A DNA stretch of 64,000 nucleotides, taken from positions 2,882,001 to 2,946,000 of the forward strand of contig JAWQUS010000009.1 of the NCBI GenBank assembly GCA_036365455.1, read 5' to 3'. This document shows, piece after piece, positions 23,108 through 35,400 of the stretch (the first letter of the stretch is position 1; each line of letters opens with the position of its first letter). A model generated the notes under the pieces. It saw only the letters and a list, made by a program, of their open reading frames with translations. It was not told where the DNA came from and did no database searches. Both the position numbers and the translations under genes were made by a program. This DNA comes from Macrosoma leucophasiata. Taxonomy: Eukaryota > Arthropoda > Insecta > Lepidoptera > Hedylidae.

Positions 23108-26100
23108 ATGACAGAGAAAGAAGATGTAACCAAAGAACCCGATAAAGAACCATTAGACGACGAAGCCTTGGAAAAGTATGCCTTTATTTTGTTATAAATC
23201 GATTACTTGCGCATCCCTTCCTTCTTTCATCCTTATGGGATAACGTGGAAATAATTACTCATCGTTTATGCTGTTTCAAAACTATACAAATAAAGTTTTA
23301 GTAATGTAAACAAAAGATGGTTGGATAGATTCGTGATTTTTTTATAACCAATAGTCATGCATAGTATTTACAATACCTATTTAGATTAATGTCTATGTGA
23401 TACAAAAAACAAGGACCAAATAATATTTTTGAAATTCTGAGAATAAGTCGGGGAACTGGCCGCTTGATCACATAGACACTATGTAGTGGTAACAAAAGCT
23501 TTATTTGATTGATTTTGATCAGGTGTAGTTTCCAGATCACTCACTTTTTCTGCTTGAGTAGCTTGAATGTAAATCAATAAATATTTCTATTTGCTGTTAC
23601 TGCATTGTTCAATGTTAGTAAAGCGCATCACACACGCGGTGAAGATGCTATAATATTTTATCTGAAGGTGCCCTAGTATAAAATATTATTGTATCTTAGG
23701 ATATCACACACGGCTAAGATAAGATAATTTTAAAAAACCTGTTCATTTTCTTGCAGTGCCACAAGTATTCCTAGTAACATATTAACATACAAAAAATATA
23801 TTTCCATATTGGCGCATTCACTCGGTATCTTAAGATACTGAATTAAAAATATAAATTAACTTTGTTGTGTGTGATGGTGCATAGGATTTCTATAGTAAGC
23901 GATATTATAAAACAATAATATGCTCTGTGTGACATGCTTAAGAATTTATTGAGGTGGTGTGAGACATTGAGACTCAAAATGCAAATCTTCAGTATTTTAA
24001 TTATACCCTCAGGCTACCAGAAAAATATGGCAATTGATTTCTGATTGTTCTCAGACTCATGATGATTATGATTTCATCATGTATTTTTAGTAAGGCTTTA
24101 AAATACATTTTAAACAGTTGATATTCTAATAATAAACAGGATAAAAAAATATGTTAGAATATGAAAACAGAGAACTAAATTAATTTGAATTGATGATCTA
24201 TCTCCTGCTAAATGGTAGTGTTCAGCACTATCATGTTCTGTTATACTATACGTAATAATTATCACAGAGACATAACAATTAAGGTTATTTAATATTAGGG
24301 GTAGCAATGCATCTGCATTTTGATCTATGGTCTTTGTGTGGGTATCTAAAGGCTGCAGTCATCATTTAACATCTATGTGAACTGCAAGCTTGTTTGCCAC
24401 CTTCATAACATAAAATAAATGAAATCACTCACACTCTCGTAAACAATAGGGATGATGACTAGTTTTTTTAATTGTTGTTTCAAAAAGTATAGGCAGTATA
24501 AATAAATATTGTCTTTTAAACGTCTATTCAATAGCTAATAAATTTAAAGATATAACGATTCAAGTCGTTGCGAGTTGTGAAACGACTCAAAACGGCTCGT
24601 ATAAAATGACGCTCTATTATGACGTCACGTTAGAGTTAAAACCTGTGAATTGTATGCATTATGCATTAAAATGTTTTGATTTCACCATACAATCATAGGG
24701 TTTTTTGTATATCAATGATTGTATGGTGAAATCAAAACATTTTAAAATATTTTCGTCAATCCTGCGTTTTTATATAACATTTCTTATTAAAATTTGTTGG
24801 ATAACGGACAAAGAATGTAAAAGTGTTTTTTTTTTATTTGAAACTTAACTATTTGGTCCCGAATTTTCGTCATTTTAAGTTCTTCTATCGCGTATGATTC
24901 AACTCGAATTTTCATATCTTTATATTTCATTTGCAATTTTTGTATCTTTATATTTCATTTGCAAGTCGCTTTTATGTGATATGATACAAAGTAGTGAATT
25001 CTTACGAGGGTGGATCCAAAAGTTCGAAGCCCGACCAAGAAAATGAAAGAAAAGTGGGTCTAATTTCATTTTTATTTTTCGACATAGTCTCCATCTAGCT
25101 CAACACACTTCTTCCACCTGAACTGCAACTTGTTTATCCCCTCGAAAAAAAAGATTCCGAAAGGTCGGCGAAATACTCGTTTACTGCGACTATCACCTCA
25201 TCTTTGGTCGAAAATTTCGAGCCACCCAAATGTTTTTTTAAATTTGGAAATAAATTATAATCTGAGGGGGCTAAATCCTGCGAATAAGGTGGGTGGGGCA
25301 GCAATTCGTAGCCACAATCATGGATTACAGACATTGTTTCAACCGAAGTTTGAACACGTGCATTGTCTTGATGGAACAAAACTTTCTTACGCAACATTCC
25401 CCCCTTTTTTCTTTTATTTCTTCTCGTAGTCTTCGTAAAAGGTTACAATAATAACTAGAATTAATAGTTTAACCTTTCGGTAAATAATCTACAAAAATAA
25501 TGCCCTTCGCATCCCAAAAAACAGAAGTCATGACTTTGTTAGTCGACAAAACGACTTTAGCCTTTTGCATTGTAGGTGAGTCAGATCTTTTCCACTGTTT
25601 GGATTGTTGCTTTGATTCAGGAATATGGTGGTGAACCCAACTTTCATCCCTGGTAACAAATCTAGACAAAAAGTCCTCGGGTCAGTCTCAAAAAGTTCCA
25701 AACAGTCTCGCGAAATTGTGAATCGAACTCGTTTTTGTTCAGCTGAAAGCAACCTCGGGACCCAGCGAGCAGAAACCTTATGGAATCCCAATTCTTTCGT
25801 CATTATGTGTTGCACCCGGCCATAACTAATGTCTGTTGTCTCAGCTATCTTACCGATGGTCAAACGTCGATCACCCAGTACGAGATCACAAATTTTATCG
25901 ATGTTTTCTTTCGTGGTAGAGGTTGTAGGCCGTCCACTCCTAGGATCATCTTCAATGCTCTCACGACCGCGCTTAAACTCAGCTACCCACTTGTTGACAC
26001 TGGAATACGATGGAGCAGACTCCCCCAAAGTGCCCACCATATCTTGATGGATGTCTTTTGGTGCCAGGCTTTTTTTATTGAGGTACTTAATGCCTGCACG

Positions 26101-26611
26101 ATGTTCAATTTTCTCCATTATTGAAAATCGCGTCAGAATGCTTCAAACAAATAATCACAGAAAATTTATATTGTGCAGTATCGGAATGAAACTACGCACA
26201 ATAAATCAATAGAAGACATACTAACAAATGACGGTAAATTTAAAAAGATGTCATGTTTCCTTGTAGTTTGGGCCACGAACTTTTGGATCCACCCTCGTAC
26301 CTAGTCATCATCCCTATTCTGCATTTCAAAAACATATATTTGTTTTTCGAAGGTTAGCAGTAGAGGAACTAATGCGGGAAGCAGTGCAAGGCGCCGCTAG
26401 AGCTGAAATAGTCGGTCCCTCGGGTTGGATCAAAGTTCCACAGCAAAAAACAAATAAACGTTTCCTAGTGAACACCCTGCGGAATGCCGTAAGTTCAAAC
26501 AAATACCAAAGCTCGCGGACATCCCACCGGTATTCCTACACAAGATCCCCAAAAAACGAACGGAAACCTGAACCCACCATAAAAAAAGACAGACCCAAAA
26601 GAAAAAACTAA
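23108..26611 (+). CDS. POLR1D: POLR1D-like protein (isoform-2 type)
   Basis: The two coding exons are 23108-23175 (68 bases) and 26353-26611 (259 bases), giving 108 residues. The junction codon AAG joins an acidic N-terminus (TEKEDVTKEPDKEPLDDEALEK) to LAVEELMREAVQGAARAE, then IVGPSGWIKVPQQKTNKRFLVNTLRN and a basic tail rich in S, R and K. The order 'E-L-x-x-E-A, GPxGWxK, TNKRFLxNT' is that of human POLR1D isoform 2, which shares its first exon with the RNA polymerase I/III subunit but has a different body. Its cellular role is not established from sequence. No RPAC2-type exon is seen in the intron. Its stop codon is one base before the Zw10 ATG, and no poly(A) signal separates them. Confidence 0.85.
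24200..24415 (+). repeat. S1 SINE-like repeat
   Basis: Starts within the GCTAAATGGTAGTGTTCAGC part and ends TTGCCACCTTCATAACATAAAAT. The 5' end is missing. Confidence 0.65.
24667..24744. repeat. Perfect 30-bp hairpin
   Basis: Arms 24667-24696 and 24715-24744 are exact complements around an 18-base loop. The size resembles a microRNA precursor or a very short MITE. Confidence 0.7.
25005..26297 (-). mobile_element. Complete-length mariner element, inactive
   Basis: This 1293 bp element has inverted ends CGAGGGTGGATCCAAAAGTT and its complement, with TA duplications at 25003-25004 and 26298-26299. The transposase inside is frameshifted. Confidence 0.9.
25134..26118 (-). pseudogene. Mariner transposase, frameshifted
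   Basis: It starts at the ATG at 26118. The N-terminal DNA-binding part (GRPTT, then ISYGRVQHIMTKELGFHKVSARWVP) is followed by the first aspartate region VTRDESWVHHH, then HQDNAR and YSQDLAPSDYNLFPNLKKHL, the second and third catalytic aspartates. Frames change near 25640 and near 25420, the latter at an insertion of several dozen bases. All three aspartates are still readable, but no single protein can be made. Confidence 0.85.
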
Positions 26612-26612
26612 T

Positions 26613-29600
26613 ATGGCTGAATACGACGTAAATAGTATAATAAGTAATATAATAGATGTTAACGAAAACACATGGTCACCACTAGATAAGATTCCACTTA
26701 TAAACAAAGAGATCGAAAACTTAAAATCTGATACGAAGACGTATTTGCGTGACAGTGATTTCGATATAGCAGCTATATTGGCAGAGGCTAAGGAACTATG
26801 GGTCGAAAGCAGAGTTCTGGTGGACGAGATGGAGGCGTGCAAATCGGAGATAGAAAATGAAACAATGGCCGAAATACTGAAGTCTTTAGAGAGTCATGAC
26901 AGACTCTCAGAGGAGTTAGCATCCATTAACTTTGCTTTGAACATAGTATACGATGTACTGCAATGCGGCAGATATGTTAAAGATTTTGACGAAGGCCGGG
27001 AAGCACAAAGTTTTACAAGAGCAGTGGAAGCTGTTTCCGATATGCTGCAATATATAGAAACACCAGCAGAAGGTTTCGAAAAACTGGATCTCTATGTTAA
27101 CACCAAGCGTACAGCAGAGTCCATACTCGACAATTTGCTCCGCGATCTGTTTCAAGAGTGGGATAGAATGTTCACATACGCCTCAAAACCGGGGACACGA
27201 AAGACTGAAATCACTATAACAATAACATTGGACGAATCCCTAATAGCATTAGATGTTTTAAGCGCTTTACACAAAAGCAAACAATTGAACCTTAAAGTTG
27301 GGGATTTCGCTGTATTTCTTCTTAACGAGGTTCTGAAACCGATGTTACATCACGATTGTTCAGTGTACCCAGAGACAGAGGAAATTGTACATATTATGAT
27401 ACATTATAAACAGAACTACAAACCGTCTTACGATAACGTCATAAGCAATTTAAGGGTTTTGTTAAATTTTCTGAGTTCCAAGCTTAGCGTGGAATTCATT
27501 ACGTACCATTCGATAATGTTAGAGTTAGGGAATATGATAAGCGTCGAGTTCCTCGACTTGTTCATCAACGAGTGTCTCGTGGAGACGGTACCTAATAACA
27601 TAAACGAAATGCAAACGTACGGTAGAATTACGTCGGAAATTGAGGAATTCCAACGTTTTTTGAGCATGGTGAAATTCTATCCCAAAGTCAAGAATTACTC
27701 TTTATTAAAATACGTCAATGATATTGATGTGTTGTTCGCTGATAAGTCGAGTCAGTATTTTTTGGAGACAGCTCGCACGATTATGTTGAAGGATTTAAGC
27801 GTGACGATGTCTATTGGGGTGGAACATATACCCGAGGCACCGTGTATACCGAGGAGGCCGGAAAATGAGAAATACGAAGATGACGAGCGTGAGGCGTTGG
27901 ATATTTTAGAAAAGACAATCCCCAAAAGTTTATTTTATTTCCCGCGGTGCATGATATCGAAGACGGCGCAGGAGCTGCTGGATCTGGTGTACAGCGTGAT
28001 GGACCAGGCCGTGCAATGTTCCGACGTCGTCTGCAAGAAGCTTTACTACACGGCGCGTCTCATATTCGAGATGTACGATGCAGTTGTACCATATCATCAT
28101 GAAAATTATCTGCAAACTATTCCTCAGTATGTTGGTAAGACATAATTTTATATTTTATTTTAAGGAGAATGTCATATACAATTCTTAATTTCTTTAGATA
28201 ATTTCTAGTCACATGGGTCAATTTCAGCTCTATTCCACAACAACTGCATGTACCTGGCACACAACATGCAGACGCTTGGTCACAAGTGGCTGTCAATGAT
28301 GGAAGGGCGGGAACCCCACTACTCCATTAGTTTCGTAGACCTGGTGCAGAAAATGAGAGAACTGGGCTACAAACATCTCACCATACATATGCAGCAGCAG
28401 AGAAAGCAGATCTTAGACAATATTCGTTCGTCAGGTCAGTGTGAAAGCCTCAAACAGTAACATGTATACAATTTTTTAATTTATTTTTACTCACCTACTT
28501 ATAAATAATGATTGTACAGATCTAAACTGCATCGTGGTGAAGGACGTGTTGGGAGAGAACGCGGAGGCGGCCATCCGGCAGTGCCTGCGCCAGCTGCAGC
28601 TACTCAAGAACGTCTGGATCGGCGTCTTTCCTATTAACGTGTTCACACGGTACAACTTTTTTTTTTATTGGCACTCACTCATTTGGCTTTGTGTTTTTTT
28701 ATTCTTTTGGTTGGCTTTAGAGCCCATCTTCTTATTACATTGCAATTTAGTAAACTATAATATAGTCTCACTTGTTTATACGACAGCAGAGAGGTAATCT
28801 GCCACACTTCAACATGTCCATTCCCTGCATTCTAGATCGTCCTCGAATTGAATTGAATTTGATTAGTGAATAGCAGTAAGAGGTCATGGTGTGCCCGTAG
28901 AATGCAAATTTTCTTTGAAAGTGCCTCTTTTTATTAGGGGCCGATCATAAAATACATTCGTATTCAAGAGGGGCGGCCTCGCTGAGCGTGACAAAATGTA
29001 ACACGGGAGTACGGCAACGTGACGTTCGCAGTTCATTAAAATATTTTGTAATTCAATTTCATATTTCGTTAGACTATCATTAATTAAAAAAAAATAAAAA
29101 ATTAAATATATTCAAAGGTTTTACTTTTTGTGACGTAATATTTTTAGGGGGGAGGGGAGGGGGGGTCGCTGTTAGTGTGAGACAGCGTAACAATAGGAGG
29201 AAGGTTTATTTAAGCGTGACGTAGGTATTTTATGGACGGCTTCATAGTTAAAATAGTCATTCACGGTCTTTGGACATTTATGCGTGTATAAAAAAGTATT
29301 ATTCAATTATTCTACCTGAAAAATTGTTAAAGTGAATATCGATTTCAGATTGATGGCAACATTGTTGAACATGTTCGTGGAGGAGCTGATCCATCGAGTG
29401 TGCACAGTTGAAGATATTTCCATGGAATTGGCGACACAACTTACAGAAATGTACACGCTCGTCGTGCAGAAAGCGCCTCAGTTGTTCAAGGTATTTTCAA
29501 AAATTGTCATCAAAAAGATTTAATTGCGGAATTCCATAAAAAAAATATTCATGTTACATAATTATATGTATACATGAAGAATGAAGATTGGGTTAAGTTT

Positions 29601-30682
29601 AGGGCGAATCTGAACGTATACCTGCCTGTTTTCGACTGCGAATACTGGCCAGTTGCTGAAGGACTCTCTTGGTTTTGGAGAATGTATCCCCGTTTCTTTC
29701 TCTACACATATTTTATATTTTTATTCATATAAAACTAATAAAAACCGGACAAGTGCGAGTTAGGTGAGGGTTCCGTACATACTTCTTATAGGTTTTCCAG
29801 TAATCTATAGGCAAAGAACTATTTTCCACAGTTTTTTCAAAATTTTAAGTTCAGTAGTTTCGGGAATGGTCAATTTTCGTCGTCTTTCTTAAATAACTTC
29901 AAATTTGTTTATGCAAAAATTATAAAAAATATATATCTGAGATGCTGACAACAACCTCTTTCATTTAATATGTCACACGACACAGTTTACGAATTTTTTA
30001 AAAAATTTTTTGATTTACCCCCCGAAAGTGGCCCCTGTTTAAAAATTATTATTTTACTTGACGTGTTCATCTTTGGGTCACCAATTTACATATATTCATC
30101 AAATTTCAACTCAATCGGTCGAGTAGTTTCGGAGCAAATTGGCTGTGACAGACGGACAGACAGACAGACAGACGCACGAGTGATCCTATAAGGGTTCCTT
30201 TTTTCCTTTTAAGGTACGGAACCCTAAAAATCAATCGCCGGCGATTACTTCTACTGGTAATCAGTAGAGAGAAGGACCTTGGGCAAAGGTCACAATGCGC
30301 GCCGTGTAAAGGAGTAGGTAATGTTTCAACTATCAAGCGAGATTCTCTTCAGATGTTAATCGAGATCGTTTACCGAAATAACTGAATGAATTCGGATTCT
30401 TTCACAAGATTCTCGTCAAGCGGAATATATTATTATGTTATTTACTCGAAGATTTTTAATTTGCAGGATTCCTCACACGTCGAAGAACATGTGCACTGTT
30501 GGATTAAATTACAAGAATTGATCTTCGTTCTCAAGGGCTCTCTCAAGGAGATCGACAATCACTGGAACGACGGCACCGGACCACTCGCCATTCACTTCAC
30601 CACTGAAGAAATACGAAACCTCATCAAAGCACTATTCCAAAACACGCAGTTCCGCGCCAATTTATTGTCTAAAATTAAATAA
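26613..30682 (+). CDS. Zw10: Centromere/kinetochore protein Zw10
   Basis: The five coding exons are 26613-28134, 28228-28434, 28520-28649, 29349-29490 and 30467-30682, all with GT/AG ends and matching phases, giving 738 residues (human about 779). The N-terminal half is helical and acidic, as in the family. The C-terminal part is well conserved: LFHNNCMYLAHNMQTLGHKW, SFVDLVQKMRELG, KNVWIGVFPINVFTRLMATL, CTVEDISMELATQL and GPLAIHFTTEEIRNLIKALFQNT. Zw10 belongs to the RZZ complex (Rod-Zwilch-Zw10), which brings dynein and checkpoint proteins to kinetochores, and to an ER-Golgi tethering complex. The ATG is preceded by TAAT, where TAA ends the POLR1D-like frame, so it probably shares that transcript. 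AATAAA lies 46 bases after the stop. Confidence 0.95.
28938..29244. mobile_element. Degenerate Harbinger-like MITE in a Zw10 intron
   Basis: AGGGGCCGATCATAAAATAC at 28936 and GTATTTTATGGACGGC at about 29225-29240 are imperfect inverted ends; G-rich tracts inside resemble the element at 12668. It lies in the third Zw10 intron. Confidence 0.5.
29738..30231 (+). repeat. Dispersed lepidopteran-type repeat in a Zw10 intron
   Basis: It runs from ACCGGACAAGTGCGAGT to TACGGAACCCTAAAAA and includes GACGGACAGACAGACAGACA and GGGTTCC motifs. A fragment with the same motifs occurs near 37795-37865. Repeats with these motifs are common in moth genomes; the class is uncertain. Confidence 0.6.
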
Positions 30683-30727
30683 ATTGTAATCTCAAATTTA
30701 ATGTATTTGTTTGTAGTTACTGTCTGT

Positions 30728-30733
30728 AATAAA
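30728..30733 (+). terminator. Poly(A) signal of Zw10
   Basis: AATAAA 46 bases after the Zw10 stop codon, the only hexamer before the next repeat cluster. Confidence 0.6.
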
Positions 30734-31261
30734 TGGTGTTGAATGGTTTTCGATTTCAATTATCTTTTAGTGTTTACACTGACAAAGCTGCGTGAGGATA
30801 TTTCCTAACTTCTTGATGGCACATTAAAATTGGCACCTTACTCCAAAGATATTTCATCTAATATATTTGCCTTGCTCATTCAAAAATCCCACACTTGGGC
30901 TATACTAGTTTAAAGTGGCAGATGAAAATGCAGTCCTTGTCGGAGGAGGATTATAGTAATTAAGAAAGGGTAGAACACAACAAAATACCCACAAGGGTAG
31001 AAAGGAAGGCTGATTGGTCTGTGGTAGAAGCAGAATGCAGGTGCGTAATTCTCCTCAGTAAATAAGTACTAAGTGAATATAATAATTCATGTTTCTAATG
31101 TGTGTAGCAACTAACTTCAGGGTGTCACTTTTATCTGGCGCTCCACACTCTCTGCCTACCCCATCTGTCGGTGCTTAAAAATTTACTCTCATAATATTTA
31201 TTTTTAATCGCTTTTATTCTCTGCGATGGAGAAAGCAATGTACAGCGAAACTGAAGTACCC

Positions 31262-31560
31262 GCCCCCGCAATCACAATTTAGTCCCATTTGCCTCCGGTG
31301 GCAATCGCCGCGGGGGCAACTGGGAATAAGATAACTTTCACTAGTAGTAGAGTTCCAGGTTTTATTGGGATTTATCCATTTTCTGGAAGTTGCTCAGTAT
31401 CTTGGAGTTTGGTAATGTGCCCGGAGATGGAAACAGGCTCGCCACCTGTTACATGGGCCAAAAAGGAACCGGCGAATCGTGGGTGTTAGCATGTATGCTT
31501 GAATGCATGAATTTACCTCTGCCTACCTCTTCGAGAATTACAGGCGTGAAGTGACGTTTT
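31262..31560 (+). repeat. S3 SINE, 5' part missing
   Basis: This copy shares with 38951-39259 (reverse) the parts GGTAATGTGCCCGGAGATGG, CACCTGTTACATGGGCC and AATTACAGGCGTGAA. The tRNA-like head is lost or diverged. Confidence 0.55.
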
Positions 31561-31595
31561 AACATACCTTACTAAAATACAAATACAGTACAAAA

Positions 31596-31808
31596 CGTAG
31601 ACCAACACCGGAGGGGAGTAGCCATATGCAGGCTTTCCCCTCTGCCAAAGTACAAGACCAAATGGTCCTATACCTGTCGCCTAGATGTTTAAATGTGTGC
31701 GCGAAATTGTTTATTTATTTTGTTAAAGTCAAGGTGTGAGTTTCGTAGTAATAGACGATTTTTGTATTGTGCGTGTGTGTCGCACGCGGTGGCCCGTGTT
31801 GGTCTATG
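31596..31808. mobile_element. E-type MITE, short version
   Basis: Ends CGTAGACCAACAC and GTGTTGGTCTATG, flanked by GTACAAAA (31588-31595) and GTACTAAA (31809-31816), an 8-base duplication with one change. The middle matches the copies at 41582 and 47300. Confidence 0.7.
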
Positions 31809-31933
31809 GTACTAAATAGTAAAATAATAGATGAGATTATGAGATTTTCACAACTTCCGTCGTAATTACTATTTCAGTTTTTTTTTTTTTAATTTGGCCA
31901 CATTTGGCTTATCCTGTCAGTTTTAGATTCTGA

Positions 31934-32245
31934 GGGGTTTTGGCGGGAACACGGAAAAGAGCTGTGTCGCTGCGTGATATTATTTTCGAAATTTGTGTAT
32001 AGTCGCGTTTTTATGAGTAAAAATGGTGGGATTTTTATCATAAAACATTCGATAATGTTCACGAGTGTAAGAAAGTGATATTATGAAGTGAAAAGTGATT
32101 TTTCGTATTGCCTCCAAAACTTCATAAAACTCCTAGTAAAGTCCCCATCGCTTTACTGGAGCCATCCCATCATCTCATCATATTCCTCATGGAAGAATTT
32201 AAACATCGTCATCTTCCATATGGATATTCATTAATTTAAAGAAAT
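31934..32245 (+). repeat. S6 repeat, copy 1
   Basis: About 310 bases starting GGGTTTTGGCGGGAAC match 61075-61381 in the same orientation over the whole length, including AAAATGGTGGGATTTTTATC and CATCGTCATCTTCCATAT. It ends about 215 bases before the RCC1L start codon, so it may lie in or near that promoter. Confidence 0.65.
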
Positions 32246-32459
32246 GTGAAATTCAATATGTATACGACTGAAAGACTCTGTATCTATGGTCATGAATAAA
32301 TTAATTAAAAAAAAACCTGTCAGTTTTATTTCTTCATAAAATTCAAAAATAACCTAACATGAACTAACATCCGAATCCGACCATTTCTTTTTCACAGAGT
32401 TGGTAATTTATTATAATTTTATTGTGAAACTAGTGAACTAAAAAATCAAGTAGGTTATT

Positions 32460-35400
32460 ATGAATGCCGTCAAATTGTTATTGTACCGGCGAACTTCGAG
32501 TATAACAATCAGTCGTGCCGTAACAACGAAAAAGAAGATACCAGACACCGACGACGACGAACATTTGCCAAGTAAAGTTATTTATTTAGACCTTTTAGTT
32601 ACACACACATCTAGCGATATACAGCCAGCATGCAATTACTTACATACCATACGTCTTCAACAATAAGCTTAGAATATAGCAAGCTTGAGAACTCATTGTT
32701 TACTAATTTTATAAAATAGCAAGAATAATGAATAATAATAGTAATAATGCCAACCCTTGACACGTCCCACTGCTGGGCACGAGTCTTTTTTGGAGGGAGG
32801 CCTGGAGCATACTCCACCACTCCGCTCCAACGCGGGTTGGTGGAGATAGAGGTTATTAGCCAACCCGCTGTCGAATGTTTTCAAACCAGCCCATAAGGCC
32901 TCCGACAAGGTTTAACGACAGCTATCTATCGATAGCAACCGGGACCGACGGCTTAACGTACCCTCCGAAGCATGGAAATGCGCATTTTAATTTGGCATCA
33001 GCTTTCACCCATCACACACCCGACCGCGCCCATATCAATCCAATCCAAATACAGCAAATGGAACTGATAACTATTTTCAAGTACTTTACTGTTACTTAGT
33101 TACTGCCTTTAGAACAAGTGCAAAGCTTAATTGTAAAAGTTGATTATTTTCATTATTTCTTCTTTCCTAAACCTTTACTGTACAAATCCTGCAATATTTA
33201 ATGGTTTTCTCCTCTAAGAAGATTTAAAGTTGTCAAATGGTTGTCATTGATTTATTTATTAACTGTGCCTGTTTACAGTATTTCAGTATCCGGTTAGCAA
33301 GAGTTCAGACAGAAGGGTGTACGTATGGGGGCTAGCAGAGACAGGCGCCCTCGGTATTCACATGCCACGGGGCAAAAAGGGCAAGAAGTCATATAGAAAC
33401 AACTTCAGCAAAGTTTACTACCCAATGAGATCCAGTTTTTGTGAACGATTTGATGTAAGTTATATTTTTAGATCTTAATTCTTTCTGTTGAAATTAGGAC
33501 AATAAAGGAGAATGACCAAAGTCGCCCTCCTGATTGGCGTCTTAACAACTTGTATGTAGAAAATTGTTTTTTGAATTTAGATTTCACTCACATTTTTTTC
33601 ACGTTAAAACGAATGGGGATTTACAAGATATTTTTTTAAAGTTAATAAATTATTTTGTAGTGAACTGCCAATCACAGACCAATAACCAAGCTGCCAATGT
33701 CAACACCATTGCATTATTTACTTTTTTGCGTTGGACACTGGTCATTTTAGGACCTTTATAATTTCGTCAAAATAAAATCGATTTCAAAGATCGATTGCTT
33801 TATTATCGATATTCAACAGAATAGATTATTCATGTCTACTATTTGTCTTGTATAATCACTAGGTATCGAGTGGATATATTTTGAACAGTGCCTTAGTTTT
33901 GACTTAGCTCAAATTCATCATATAAATGATAATACTTTTTAATATCATGAAGCGGCAATTAGAAAAACAGTTTACATTGATGGAAAGTGAATATATAGCA
34001 TAAAAACACCCACATGAAAACCAGATATTTAATTATTAATTGTTAAGTACTTAATATTTGTCTGGTATTACTACCTGGAGAAGAATTATGACTACGCCAT
34101 GCAGTTAAACTATAATACCTACTTAATGTAAGTAAAACAGCTAAGATGCTACACAATACTTTTTTTTATGTTATGAAAGTGTCAAACAAGCATGCAGTTC
34201 ACATTGATGTTAAGTGATGACTGCAGCCTATAGACACCCACACAAAGACCAGAGGTCAAAATGCAGATGCGTTACCACTTCTGAGGCCTAAGGTATTGTG
34301 CCTCTGTGCTGGAAATTACAAAGCCGTTACCCCTGAGGCCGAACCTTACCACCTGACCAGAACACAATAGTGATGAATACTACCATTTAGCGGCAAGTAT
34401 ATTAGGTAATGCAGTGGTGCCTACGCCCGCGAGCTCAGTCACTGGAACTCTACCACCAGTAAAAAAAATCATCATTATTTGTTTTATTGCTTACTTTTGA
34501 ATAACTTTTTACATAAATGACCTTGTGCATGAGTACGAGCGTTACGGTGGACTCGCCTTAGTTAGGGAATTATTGGTTGCAACATTTTACATAGGTATAT
34601 AATTTCTATTAAATGGAGTTGGAGCATGTTTTGGAATATTTTTTAAGATTAATTTATTTGGAGGTTAAGCCTCCTCCCAAAAAGGGGAGAAACTCGTGCC
34701 CAGCAGTGGGACGGATATTGGGTTGCCATTATTATTATCGTTAAGTATTGTCTTAACTTTTTTTTGACGACCTGGTTAGTCCAGCGGTGCTAAACCATCG
34801 TTTGATTCGAAGGGTTCGATCCCCGCACTGGAACAAATATTTGTATGGCCTACAGATATTTGTTTCAGGTCTGGGTGTTTGTACAACGGCATCCACGACA
34901 CAAGTTTACTTAAGTATAGGTCCGAGACAAATATTTTTGGAAGATAATTGAGAGTCATAGGTTGCAAAAAAAAAACTTGCACAAGTGTGATTTTGATACT
35001 TTTCTATATGCATTTCAATGTATCATGTAAGATTTTGAAGACCAACTGGAAAAGTCTGACTTAATGTATTTCTGGTGAAATGAGGAACTGCTACTACTAA
35101 GTTAGTCTAAATTATGCTATATTTATTTTTTTATAGGTGACAAACATAGCATGCGGCTACGGGTTTACAGTGGCGGCGGTGGAGACCAAGGAGCAGCACA
35201 AGGTGTTTGGCACGGGCATCAACACAGACTCGCAGATCGGGTATCACGCTCCCCGCATGGGCCACCCGTTAGAGATGCTGCTTAGTCCCGCACCTATCTA
35301 TATCCCATACAAGTCACTTGAGACTAAGGTATGTTTTTGTTTCATTAACAGATTCACTGTAACATTAAACCATAAGTAGATAAATTAGGTATAAATCATA

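Larger units (their letters stand above)
24449..26314. mobile_element. TA-flanked MITE, later hit by a mariner
   Basis: The inverted ends are GGGATGATGACTAG (24449-24462) and CTAGTCATCATCCC (26301-26314), with TA outside each. Without the mariner it is about 570 bp and has no reading frame. TA duplications fit the Tc1/mariner superfamily. Confidence 0.65.
23176..26352. other. POLR1D-like intron, filled with nested repeats
   Basis: A 3.2 kb intron holds an S1 copy (24200-24415), a TA-flanked MITE (24449-26314), a 30-bp hairpin (24667-24744) and a mariner (25005-26297). The first kilobase shows no recognisable repeat. Confidence 0.7.
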
